DNA of 35,353 nt from Chytridium lagenaria (lineage: Eukaryota > Chytridiomycota > Chytridiomycetes > Chytridiales > Chytridiaceae), in contig JAHLKC010000232.1 of assembly GCA_025449115.1 (NCBI GenBank), positions 1 through 35,353 on the forward strand, in the 5' to 3' direction. The notes under the pieces are model-generated. The model saw nothing but the letters and a program-made list of their open reading frames with translations. It was not told where the DNA came from and did not search any database. Numbering within the stretch: position 1 is the stretch's first letter; each line of letters begins with the position of its first letter. The translations under genes were made by a program, and so were the position numbers. Below, in pieces: positions 20,118-30,140 of the stretch.

Positions 20118-20735
20118 ATGCACTCCACCACACCTCTCCTCCTCGCATCCTCCCTCTTCATCTCCCTCGTTGCAGCCCAAAACCCCACCTACCCGGCTCC
20201 ACCTGCGGCACCCAACTCGTCACCTTCAACACCTGTGTCGACAACGCCCTCACAGACGTTACAACCACGCTACCCCGACGTTGCCGCCGCCTGCGATAGC
20301 CTAAGAAACGATCAACCCGCCTACTTTGCCTGTCTTTGCACAAAGGTTCACATCCCCCCTTGTTATCATCATACTCATCATCATCGTAGTTTCAAAGCAT
20401 CCTTTACTGCTACTCCTCAAGCTGTCCTAACGACCCGAACGCCGTCTCCATCCAAAGCTCCATCACCGCCAACTGTAACGTTGCTCAAACCACTGCAACG
20501 GGTCCCGTTACCTCTGTTTCTCGGTCCGTTGCTCCCGTCACTGCTTCCCGTTACATCGTTCTCTGCGACTGGTGGACCTGTTTTGAATGTGGGAGGAACG
20601 ACCACCACTGCTCCTGTTACTACTGCCCCTGCTGCTGGTGTGACGACGACTAAGACGGGAGGCGCGGAGAGGTGTGCGGGGGCTGCTTGGGGGGTTGCGT
20701 TGGCGGTTGCTGTTGGGGCTGTTGTGGGGTTGTGA
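20118..20735 (+). CDS. GPI-anchored eight-cysteine (CFEM-like) surface protein
   Basis: Begins with a signal peptide (MHSTTPLLLASSLFISLVAA) and ends with a hydrophobic tail after small residues (GAAWGVALAVAVGAVVGL), the mark of a GPI-anchor signal. The Cys domain only appears when frames are changed: TCGTQLVTFNTCVDNALTD, then AACDSLRNDQPAYFACLCTK, an intron from about 20347 to 20388, then YCYSSSCPNDPNAVSIQSS and ITANC. This gives eight Cys; the last five are spaced C-x-C-x8-C-x4-C-x16-C, close to the CFEM pattern. Base losses near 20200 and 20270 hide the first half, and a further change near 20575 leads into the Thr/Ala stalk. Known CFEM proteins bind haem or act at the fungal surface; whether this one does is not visible here. 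Confidence 0.72.
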   Translation: MHSTTPLLLASSLFISLVAAQNPTYPAPPAAPNSSPSTPVSTTPSQTLQPRYPDVAAACDSLRNDQPAYFACLCTKVHIPPCYHHTHHHRSFKASFTATPQAVLTTRTPSPSKAPSPPTVTLLKPLQRVPLPLFLGPLLPSLLPVTSFSATGGPVLNVGGTTTTAPVTTAPAAGVTTTKTGGAERCAGAAWGVALAVAVGAVVGL

Positions 20736-21750
20736 AAAACTATGGACGTGGGGATGGGTTTTGTATTGAGGACAATCGTGAACTACAAGTAACTTGTTGT
20801 TTCTTTTTTTTGTTTTGACACGCGTTTTATTTGGTCTTAGTTTATTTTTACATATATATTTAGTGATCCGTTATTAATGGAAACTCACCTTGTGCTTTTT
20901 GTTTGATATATTTGGCTGTTTTGTCCATTCTATCAAGCCCTAGGCCTCACCTTAACGAGGCGATCTCGTTTAAGTGAAAACATAATTACAGCATAGGAAC
21001 GCATGTATGTATATCAACGCCATTATGCATACAAGAAAACTCACGCGTTTATTCCATTGCAAACTGCGTCGTATAACACAACACGTCATGGCTGTCTCGT
21101 CGTTCACTCCAAACATTGCCTGTAAATGTAAGAAGTTCTAGTACATTTCTTTTTTACCTTTGATCGCGAAACGTCTACCAAATAAATTCGCTTATACGTA
21201 CGTCGTGGAGACCCATAATGGGCTGATCATGAACACCGCCCACTTTAATTCACATCCGGAACAGAAGAAGGTGGAAGAAAAAATAATATCGCATGCACAT
21301 GCATAACGCAACAAGAAAAACAAACAAGCTCGGTACTTCCATTAATCTCGAATGCGAATAGCTTACAATCACTTTAATATTCCTTTTGAATCCGACTCCT
21401 GCTTTTTTTTTTTTTCGTTTACGAATTGAAAAGGTATGTATGTCCTGTTACGGCTTGCTGCAGACGATCGCGAACAGAGTTATCCAACATCTTACGTGAA
21501 CGAAAAACGGATGATGAATGATATAATTTTAAAAGGTTAGAGCTTGGGATACTTTTGTCAACTTACGATATCATTCATTCTGCTGCACGTTAACATTGGT
21601 TTTAAAAAGCATTTATTTAGAACATGTTGGTAGGTATTTATTTATTATTGACAAGTCAAGGTCGACTCCTCACAAAAGTTTTCCCCACCCAATCACCGTC
21701 ATCAATCGTCTGTCCAATCATTACCATGCTTCTTATAGTGCTGCATTAGG
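20736..21750. other. Intergenic region
   Basis: The first part is the T-rich 3' flank of the surface-protein gene (T-run near 20810, TATATATT near 20852). The rest has no coding signal on either strand and only a T12 run at about 21402-21415. Confidence 0.55.
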
Positions 21751-21758
21751 TATATATA
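21751..21758 (+). promoter_or_regulatory. Upstream TATA element of the tRNA gene
   Basis: TATATATA lies about 40 bases before the tRNA 5' end, where TFIIIB would sit. TATA boxes upstream of tRNA genes are used in some fungi. Confidence 0.45.
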
Positions 21759-21794
21759 GCACCGAATCAGAATTTTGAGATATAGAAAAACAAG

Positions 21795-21885
21795 CCCTTC
21801 TTAGCTCAGTTGGAAGAGCATCTGACTGTAACGAGCGCAGCTCATCGATATCAGGAGGTCTCCGGTTCGAACCCGGAAGAAGGGA
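21795..21885 (+). tRNA. tRNA-Tyr (GTA) with intron
   Basis: A full cloverleaf can be drawn. The acceptor CCCTTCT pairs with AGAAGGG (21878-21884), discriminator A. The D arm is GCTC-AGTTGGAA-GAGC. The anticodon stem TCTGA pairs with TCAGG; the anticodon GTA is at 21828-21830. The T arm is TCCGG-TTCGAAC-CCGGA. An insert of about 18 bases (21832-21849) starts one base after the anticodon, the canonical intron position. The C1-G72 end pair is the eukaryotic/archaeal Tyr identity element. It decodes UAC/UAU. Confidence 0.96.
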
Positions 21886-21897
21886 TTAGTCAGCTAT

Positions 21898-21992
21898 TCG
21901 TTTTTTTTTGTCGATGGTATTCGTTTTGCTAACGAAAACAACTCTTTTTTTTTTTTCGTCTATAGTATTTAATGACTGCTAACAAAAACATA
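21898..21992 (+). repeat. Imperfect direct repeat after the tRNA
   Basis: Two units of about 45-50 bases share a T-run, then a GTC(G/T)AT-GTATT core and TGCTAAC(G/A)AAAAC. The unit boundaries are at about 21898-21943 and 21946-21992, so a second T-run follows the primary terminator. Confidence 0.55.
21901..21909 (+). terminator. Pol III terminator of tRNA-Tyr
   Basis: Nine consecutive T on the coding strand, 15 bases after the tRNA 3' end, as expected for RNA polymerase III termination. Confidence 0.75.
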
Positions 21993-22541
21993 CTGAATAA
22001 TGCATCGACAAAATTTCAGGATTAGAAGGTGCGCTGGCGGAGTAGGCTGCTCGTGGCTCGATGAGAAAAAGAATTATGAGATTGCAAGGGATTTTGGCAT
22101 TCACGAATTGACCGCATGACGCCGAATGGATTGGATGATCAACTCACACGCAATTTATTTTGTTTTAATCATCTGTATATATATAAGTCATCTCCACAAA
22201 ATTATGGCAAGAAATTGAAGAAAAACCTGAAGAAAACGTAAAAAAAAAACATTGTAATTTGTAACAGGATATCGAGGCTTACAATTGTGTGCAAACTGCA
22301 GGCTTCTCATATAAATGTATATATGCATATGGATATATAAGGGGTTAGACTCCACGCTAAACAAGACTGTTAATTTGCACCCCATCCTAAAGGCGTCACT
22401 TATGTCCAACTATTTTCGATCGAGCAGAGGTCTAAGATGCGCAAGTGTGGTAACGTTAAGAGGGTTAATATGGCGGATATCGGATGGAAGAGTTATGTTT
22501 TATTTCTTTCCTCTTTGATAAATACAGAAAAGCAAAAACAC
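21993..22541. other. Intergenic region
   Basis: No gene seen. The end is the 3' flank of the minus-strand secreted-protein gene, with ATATATAT-type tracts near 22170-22185 and 22310-22340. Confidence 0.5.
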
Positions 22542-24095
22542 TTAGAGACCAACAGCAGCGTTGAACTGGTTAGCCGCTGCAATGTTCTGCGCGGCTTTAG
22601 CAGCATCAGCACCGGTAGAAAATCCGCGGGCCCCAGAAGCGACGAGAGCAGCACCTGCAGCCTCACACTTGGCCCTGCATCCATCTCCCTTGACGAGGTT
22701 AGTGCAAAGCTGTCCAACGACGACACCAGGGTTAAGCGCAACCTGGTTACCGTTAAACCCAAATCTGTTCTCATTGCCTCTCGAGATGAACTGCATCTTG
22801 GGACCAGTGCAGGTACCAGCGGCGCCGTTGTTGTTTCCCTGACCCTGGTTGTTGTTCTGGTTCCCTTGACCTTGGTTGTTGTTGTTGTTGCCTTGACCCT
22901 GTTGTCCACCGGCAGCTGCACCAGTAAATTGAGCAGCAATGTTGCTCTGCTTACCAAGCGCAACGTTAAACCTATCAGCAGCCTCAGCAGCCGTCTTGGA
23001 CTGCGCAGCGTTGAATTGACCAGAGTAGCCACGGGCGCCATTCATGGCGCGTCCGGCTGCCTCACAGTCGGCCTTGCAGGCTCCAGCTTGGTTACAAATC
23101 TGCTCAATGACGATGGCAGAGTTTAACGCGACTTGTTGGCCACCACGTCCAAAACGGTGTTCTCTGCCACCAGGTTGTGAGATGAATTGCATTTGTTGGA
23201 CGTTGGCGCATTGGCCTCGACCCGCTTGAACTTGAGGAGGAGGGGGTGGAGGTGGTGCGACGACGGCAGGTGGAGGAGGAGTGGGACGGTTGTTGTTATT
23301 GTTGTTGTTGTTGTTTCCAGCACCAGTGCTGCCGTCACCACGAGTAGCACCACCACGGGGTGTGAAGGCGGCGATACCGTCAAAGCCGTTTGCCTTTTAA
23401 AACAAAATTGGTTAGGTTGTAAGTAACAAGGAAGAAGATGTATGATACTTACAAAGAGAAGGTCGGCCATGGAAAGCGCGTTACTGGCCCCAGGACCCGT
23501 ACCGGCAGCCTTGGCGGCGTTCTGGATCTGTAGAGCCCTCGCATTCAAAGCTTGAGCACGAGCCGAAAGCGTCTGATCATTGTTGTTGGGCGCGTTGGTG
23601 CGAGGGTCAACTTTTTGTAAGATTCCCTTGAGCTCTGCTTGAGCGGGAAGGCCCGGAGTGGTGCAGACCTGTTATAATGTAAGGTATAATATTAGGTATA
23701 ACGAAATATATAAACATATGTATGTAGAGTTTGTACATGAGATCAAAACTTACCGTGTCCAGGTTTCCGGCGAAAGGATTGAAGTTCCTCTCAGCAGCAA
23801 CGAGATCGACGGCAGCGTCGATGGCTTGTTCAATAGCGTCAGTATCGGCTCCACAGGAAGCTTTGGCGCGAACGATAAGGTCGTCTGCCATCTCGAGCTT
23901 TGCGCAAGGTGAGGCGCCGGCGAGGAGGAGGCAATCTCTTGACCGCTAAATTGACGACCGAGAGCTTGATCGTTGAGACAGGCGGGGCCACTGATTTTGC
24001 TGGCGAGGTTGACGGCGGTTCTCTTGACCGAAGCGGGCGTCGACGGAGGTGACGAGAAGAGCGGAGGCAATGGCGATGATAGTGGTGAACTTCAT
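22542..24095 (-). CDS. Secreted protein with repeated Cys modules and Gln/Gly/Asn linkers
   Basis: Three exons: 24095-23754, 23668-23453 and 23393-22542, with GT-AG introns of 85 and 59 bases. It starts with a signal peptide (MKFTTIIAIASALLVTSVDA). Exon 1 needs two frame changes (near 24035 and 23930) to read SVKRTAVNLASKISGPACL, ASPCAKLEMADDLIVRAKAS and CGADTDAIEQAIDAAVDLV. Exons 2 and 3 are clean. After a Pro-rich linker, two related modules follow, each starting MQFIS and containing (V)ALN, IC or LC, CxAxC and EAAG, then AA-x-x-FN-x-A: QVALNSAIVIEQIC with CKADCEAAGRAM, and QVALNPGVVVGQLC with CRAKCEAAGAAL. A linker of GQGN/NNN units separates them. The module resembles that of the gene at 1532. 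Asn/Gln/Gly linkers suggest an adhesive or matrix protein; no known family assigned. Confidence 0.78.
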
Positions 24096-26262
24096 GGTTG
24101 CTAATTTTGTTGAGAGTGAGCTTATGGTATAATCAGTATGAAAATGTTGTATTCTGGTTTTGAGGGTATAGCGAGTGATAGTCGGCCGTAAGAGCTACTG
24201 GGGTATGGAAACAGTTGAGTATTGATGGTTGAAGATAGCTTTAAGGATGAGTGGAATTCACGCGTATTTATACGTGAGTTTCGTAGAGTTATGAGACGTG
24301 ACCATGAACTAACATTACCGCAATCTAAAACAAATCAGCTAAACGCGCCTAGCAGTCTGATTGGTTATTTTCTGTATATTTCCGTACATATGGGGAAGTT
24401 TTTTTTGCAGTTCATATCTGTTCGTTTGCCATAGTAACATGCGGCCACTTGTGGTAAAGCGGCTTAACCTGCACAGCTGCCCACAGCATGCCACTGAAAC
24501 AATCTGCCGCTCTTCTAATCTGCAGTGACGAAAGCTTGAAACTTACATTCAAAGGAAATGAAAGCTTAGAATTGATTGCTGCTATATGCCATTATGGGCG
24601 TGTAAAATAATTTTAAGAGTTGCCTACTTTGGGACGTTTTTTTGCAGAGCTAACTCTGGGGTCCGAGCCGTAAGGGTTATTATTGCGATTGGTTACGTGG
24701 TCCTTGATATCTGAAAAAGGATTCGCTAATGACCTTGTGTGTGAACAACCCACATACGAGAAGAGTCAGTAGTTTATCTCTGCTTTCCCTCTTTCTTGAG
24801 CCCAAACTCAAAGAGGATGTGAATGAGAGTTATGAGAAAGAGTGCGCTCAATGATAAAGGATTACGTCCTTACGTGAATGACCATACCAAGATAAAAAGT
24901 GCTGTTGTTTGTTAACGAAACACGAAAAGATGCTTTGGATATTCTACAATACGAATGAAACCAAATGCATGCTCAGTCGATTATAACCCATTTTTTGACT
25001 ATTCACTTTGAAGTGCATTTACTAAAACTTAAAGTAAATATATCTCAAATGTTTTAGTTCTTAAAGCGCTGCCGGGTCGTTGGGTAGCCGGCTGGCTATT
25101 AAATGTTTTTGGTAGAACTAATATTTCACATGCTGTTTTGGCACAGTAATTGTGGGGGATGAACGAAGTAAAGCTCAAACTGGATTTCATGTCTACACAA
25201 CTAAGTAGATAAGATTTCAAACTACAATATGTTTTTGATACAGTCTTATCATCGCTGTCTTTTCTTGTTTCCCCCTCCCCCACCCGCTTGACATGAGAAA
25301 GATAAAAAACGTATTCTCGATTAAAATAAAAGATAACGGGTGAAATGCATATCTCCCCAATGTGCCCCATCATGCGTTTGGTATTTCTAGTCATAAGATT
25401 TACCCAGTCTACAAAATATGGGCGTTATTCTTGTTCATCTTGTAAGCTACGCGAAGACGACCAAAATGATGCTAGGAAGATTGTAAAGTCATACAGGTCA
25501 ACAAAACACTTACACCATCATCCGCATCACAACAAACAACACAAAACCACAAAAACCATCACAACATCTCGTCGTATGGTCATCTCCTTAACCCCTAAAC
25601 AACGCTCATTAGCAAACGGATACTGATCATCGCGGAACCTTGTAATAACCTTACAGCCAGAAACAGCAGGACGGTTGTTCGTCTCATTTGAATAAAGAAC
25701 AATAGAGTGCATCAATCATATAAAAGTCTTTTGAGGATTTAATTGCTACCGAAAAAACATGGATTGTGGAAGAATCAAACTTGGAATCGTGCCGATTGAA
25801 ATAGGAAAAGGGGTTTATACATTTCGGTAAGATATGAAGAAGAGGAGGGAAAATGATGGATTTTGAAAATGACGAAGGGTTGAGAGTTGGGTGATGGTGG
25901 GAGCTTGACAAATGTCCCAAGTCGAATAAACATGACACGAAAAAGGTGCAGAAATCATAATAAAAAAAAAGATTGAAGAAGAAAGAGACGGAGGCTTAAA
26001 AGTTGGCCTGTTTTTTTTTTGAATAAGAAGACAAAGAAGAAGAATCACCTGAAGAATAAAAAAAAAAAGACGAGAACGAAGGATATAGAGAACAAGAAAA
26101 GCAGTTGTTAATAAACAAAAATAAAAATAGAAATAGAAATCAATAAAAAGGAAGAAAAAAGAAAGAAAGATACCGGATCGAAAAAAGCCCCGCAAATAAA
26201 ATAAATTGAAAAGCAAATAAATCAACAACGCCGCAGAAGAAACGTAACACCGCATATATCTC
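24096..26262. other. Long intergenic region
   Basis: About 2.1 kb between two minus-strand genes. The first few hundred bases are promoter of the secreted Cys-module gene. From about 25950 to 26230 it is very A-rich, consistent with the 3' flank of the gene ending at 26263. Open frames here (such as 25029-25394 on the minus strand, 25345-25626 on the plus strand) have no domain signal or gene-like composition, and I do not support them. Confidence 0.55.
24265..24272 (-). promoter_or_regulatory. TATA box of the secreted Cys-module gene
   Basis: TATAAATA on the minus strand, about 170 bases before the start codon at 24095. Called from motif and position. Confidence 0.45.
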
Positions 26263-28994
26263 TCAATCTCTCCATCCAAACATTGATCGTCGCTTCATAG
26301 TCCTAGGTGTCTGATTGCCAGTCTCCCCGAAAAAAACTTCATCCACGTCTCTCGCAACCGGATGAATCAAATCTCTCGCCACTGGCTCTAAAACCAAAAC
26401 TTCCTCCTTTCGCGCTTTCCTAAACCATTTTACACGCTTCCCTTTCACCTCCTCATCCACAAGGGATTCAGAGATGTTTAACGAAACAGGTTGGGGCTCA
26501 TCGGTTTTTAAAGGTAATATTGTCGCGTCAATCGGTTCTACGATTGTTGCTGTAGAGGTTGATGAATTCCGTGTGTGTGAGCGCGGGGACGGCGGGATCG
26601 GGGTTGGAAGATCGTCGTGAAGGGTTGATGAGGACGTGGTTGATGATGGAGAGGATGGACGTTTCACATGTGGGAAGATTGGGTTGATGAAGGTTGTTGA
26701 TGTTGATGGGGTTTCGGTGGAGGTTGTTGGGGCTGTAGGGATATCGAGTTGCGGCGGACGACGGGCGAATGACCAGGAGATGCGGGATTTGCGTTCCATG
26801 TCGTGGGTTGGGAGGGGTGCGGCGAGGTGGGGGACACTGGACCAGCGTTTCATGAAGGATGGACGAGGGGATGATTCAGCTGGCGTTGGGGAGGGGGTAG
26901 TGGAAGGGGCTGACGGGACGTCGGGGTCGGAGGGATTGCGTTTCCAGCGGAAAAAGACACGGAGGGGAGTGGTAGTGTCATCTGTGGTTGGAGATGGAGG
27001 TGGGGTTGGAGTTGGTGAAGAGATGGAGTTGGCTCGTCGATGGGATGCTATGAAAAAAAAATACCATTAACTGATAGAATCAAGAATGTAAAAGAAAAAA
27101 TAGAATAGTTTCTAGGAAAACTCACGTAAGGTCACAAGTCCTAGAGCACTTTTCGATTTTTTCAACTTTCCATCCTCCATCTTCGACTCAATCTTCTTCC
27201 GTCCTGGTTTCACGGTTTCCTCAAATCTCAACTTCTTACCCCTTTTAGCCTTTCTCTTCTTCCCCTTTTTCCCAAGAACGGAATCATCATCCACGCTGTC
27301 CTCTGAATCCGATGAGCAGCTTGACCCATCAGAGTCTAAAAAGAACATGGGTGGAGCGTCAGTAGCCCTGACGGCGACGGAAGTAATGGCAAGCCCAAGA
27401 CCCAACGGCTCATCATCACCAGCAGATGATCCAGCAGGAGTATTGTGAGGAACTTGCATGACGGGTGGTGAAGACATTCGCTTCGCAGGACTCCTCGGCG
27501 ACATCTGTTGCTTCTCCAACGCCTTTTTAAGGGACTGAGCGGACAGTTGCCGACGGAGGTTGATCTCTCGACGGTTTTTGCGACCAAGACAGGCGGGGTA
27601 GGGTGGTGGAGAGGGAGGTGAGTTTCGGAGAAGGTAAGACGGTTTTTGGAAAGCTGCACCACGGGTGATGAGAGGTGGAGGGAGGGACTGAGATCGAAGT
27701 TTTCGGATCGAGAGACCAATGGGACGATTGTCGTCGTCATCATCAGAGTCGTCTTCGAGGGGAGGGGATGAGGTGAAGGGGACGACGTGGGTGTTATCGT
27801 AAATTTTGACAAGGGTGCGGGGGACCTCTCGAGGGAGGGTTTTATGGTGGCGAGAGGTTTCTCGTCATCGACGCTTTCTTTAACGATCATCAATGGCTTT
27901 TCGTCATCGTGGGTGTCTTTGACGTCGCTTAACGGTTTTTTCGTCGTCTTCCATTTCGTTTACGGTGGTGAGTGGGGTTATTGGCGTCTCGATATCATCT
28001 CTGAAAGCGACTTCGTTTTCCACCATACCAGCAACCTTTAATCCTGGTAAACTTGTGCACCGACGGAGGGGAGAGGGACCCCAAGATCTGCGACGACCGT
28101 ATTCGGCGACACCAGGATGTGATGACGTCAACGTCATGGGGAAGGGGATGGCCATAGGTACAAGTTCACCCTGGTCGGTGTAGATGAGCATAGCGGTTGG
28201 GTCTCTGTTGAGTTAAAGGAGTCGGTGCTGAAGGAGGGAGGGGAGGAGATGATCATGCCGGGATGGGCCATGATGGGGACGGATCGAAGGTTTGGATGCT
28301 GGAAGAGAGAAGCATTTGGATGTGTTAGTGGTTCTTGTGGCAAAGGCGCTACTAAAGGTTCATTGGAGGGTGACTTGGATGCGTTGGATGTGGAGATGGA
28401 TGATGATGAGCGTTTGGCCTTTTTCGACTTTTTCTTTTGACAGCGGTGGGTAAGGCAAAACTCACAGAAGGACGGTCTGTGGGAGCGATCATGGATGAAG
28501 CGAGGGACGGTTGGTTGGACTCTTCATGGATGTTGGGAAGACGCTTGCGGAAGACGGATTTCTGCTGTTGGGAGGTGGATGTGGTGAATGATCCGTCATC
28601 AGTATCGGATGACGATGATTTAAGTGCGGATAAAGATGACATGGACTTTGGCCGCATCATGCGTTTCTTTGAGATTGATGACGGAAGCTCTGCTGGCAGT
28701 AATGATGCGGTGCCTTGCTTGGAAGTGGATGCTGCTTTAACAAAGGTTTAGAGTTTAGAATGTTGAGCGGAATGCGGATGGACGGATAAAATAAGAGTAC
28801 ATGGCATGCATGTATGCATGCATGCATGCATGCAATCATAGTCAAATGCAGATCGAGGTGTTGAGGAAGAAGCACTCACCATCATCATGCAAATCCTTTG
28901 CCGATACGGATGATAATGCTGCTGATGTTTGTGTTTGCCCTACGCTGTCGTCGTCGTCATCCTTTTGTCTTGGCATGAAGGCCGTCATCTCCAT
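26263..28994 (-). CDS. Large disordered basic/acidic protein of unknown function, multi-exon
   Basis: The likely start is ATG at 28994 (MEMTAFMPRQKDDDDDSVG); the first exon ends at a GTGAGT donor near 28880. A second exon begins near 28739 (STSKQGTASLLPAELPSSIS, KKRMMRPKSMSSLSALKSS). Then come TDQGELVPMAIPFPMTLTSS, GRRRSWGPSPLRRCTSLPG, DDEKPLMIVKESVDDEKPLA, RTLVKIYDNTHVVPFTSSPP, an Asp run, RKNRREINLRRQLSAQSLKK and the Lys-rich GKKGKKRKAKRGKKLRFEE. An intron runs from about 27125 to 27050. The last exon has RVFFRWKRNP, FMKRWSSVPHLAAPL, KRVKWFRKARKEEVLVLE and ends RTMKRRSMFGWRD. Ser/Pro-rich, acidic and basic tracts alternate; no folded domain is recognisable. At least two frame changes are needed (near 28450 and 27880). 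It could be a nuclear or signalling scaffold, but nothing decides this. Confidence 0.6.
28803..28835. repeat. GCAT tetranucleotide repeat in an intron
   Basis: About eight GCAT units with one GTAT variant. It falls in the first intron of the minus-strand gene at 26263-28994. Each unit is self-complementary, so the tract can fold on itself. Confidence 0.75.
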
Positions 28995-30140
28995 TAGGTT
29001 GCGTTGAGTCGTCTAGACGTTGTGTGGGAAAGGACAGCGTGGGAAGGTAATAATGCGTGGGAATGGAATGGAATGATCCGAGGAGAGAGTGTGGAAATGC
29101 GGGATTGAATTGAATTGATGATGTGTTTATGATGTCTTGAGGGGGTAATTAGTGAGTTTGATGGTTTTGGTTTGAAAGTTGCTGTTGTTTGGGGAGGTTT
29201 TTCTTATTCATTCGTTTTGGGTGTGAATAGAAAGAAAGAAAAAAAAAAAAAAAACACCATGTAAAAGAGTGCTCATTGGCCAAAGAGGTAAATAATAAAT
29301 AAATAACAGAAAAAATAAACCCAACGGCTTTCAGTTTGACAATTTTGTAGTACGAGCATTGACCCTGAAGAACGTGCTTAAAAATTAGAATGGAATATAT
29401 TTCACTGGAATATTTACTTGAAATCTTTCATCTCCTCAGACTGATCCTTCCTTCCTATTGGCTACAAACCTGACATTTTTAAATTCCAGCATGTTGATAT
29501 TCTAAGAAAACTATCGGTTTTACCACATGGCTTCATGGATCGATCCTTGTTCGGTGAGAACCCCACGGCAACACCATTCTCTGACAAGTTGCTTGTGCAA
29601 CATCAAGTCATAAAGCCCTCATTCTATTGGTTGGAGCAACTGTATGCCCGCAGGGTCTATTCAATAAGCTTCCAAAAGCTTGGTTCAAGCCCCTGTATTA
29701 CCCGGCCGAATGCGGTTAAATGTCAATCCTCAACCTGCCAACGGAAATCAGCAAACCAACACGACGGAATTGATGGAAGGGTTGCAAAGACCTAAATCAG
29801 TCAAAACAAACGTCGCTCCCTGTTTTGTCTGTTTTTGCCCTCTTCTCTCGACCGCGTGTTTTGACGACGGCAATCTTCATGGACGGACTAGATCGTCTGC
29901 GCAAGGCAACTTATTGTCGCTATTTTCTTTCGGTGACGATCTAACAAAAACAACAATTACAAGGACGTTTATAAGACGTTGCTCCCTTGTCATCCATCGT
30001 TTTGACTCCAACAACACGATCCCAAACATTTCGTCAACACCTTTGCACCTTCCTTCCACATCCAAAGGTATTCTGATCCCATACCACGTCTTTTATATAA
30101 CCATCCACTCCATCCATCACCCTTTCATAGCTCTCTCGAC
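28995..30140. other. Divergent intergenic region
   Basis: Shared upstream region of the minus-strand disordered-protein gene and the plus-strand FAM72 gene. It contains an A-run near 29238-29253 and an AT-rich tract to 29320. TATATAA near 30091 could serve the FAM72 gene. Open frames at 29535-30174 show no family signal. Confidence 0.5.

Noticed and set aside
22437..23126. Plus-strand 229-codon open frame
   Set aside because: It is antisense to the clean third exon of the secreted Cys-module gene, whose sense frame has repeated modules and proper splice sites.
25029..25626. Open frames of 93-121 codons on both strands
   Set aside because: No recognisable motif, no start context, overlapping ends, and composition like surrounding noncoding DNA.
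29660..29705. GGTTCAAGCCCC resembling a tRNA B box
   Set aside because: No matching T stem, acceptor stem or A box can be drawn around it.
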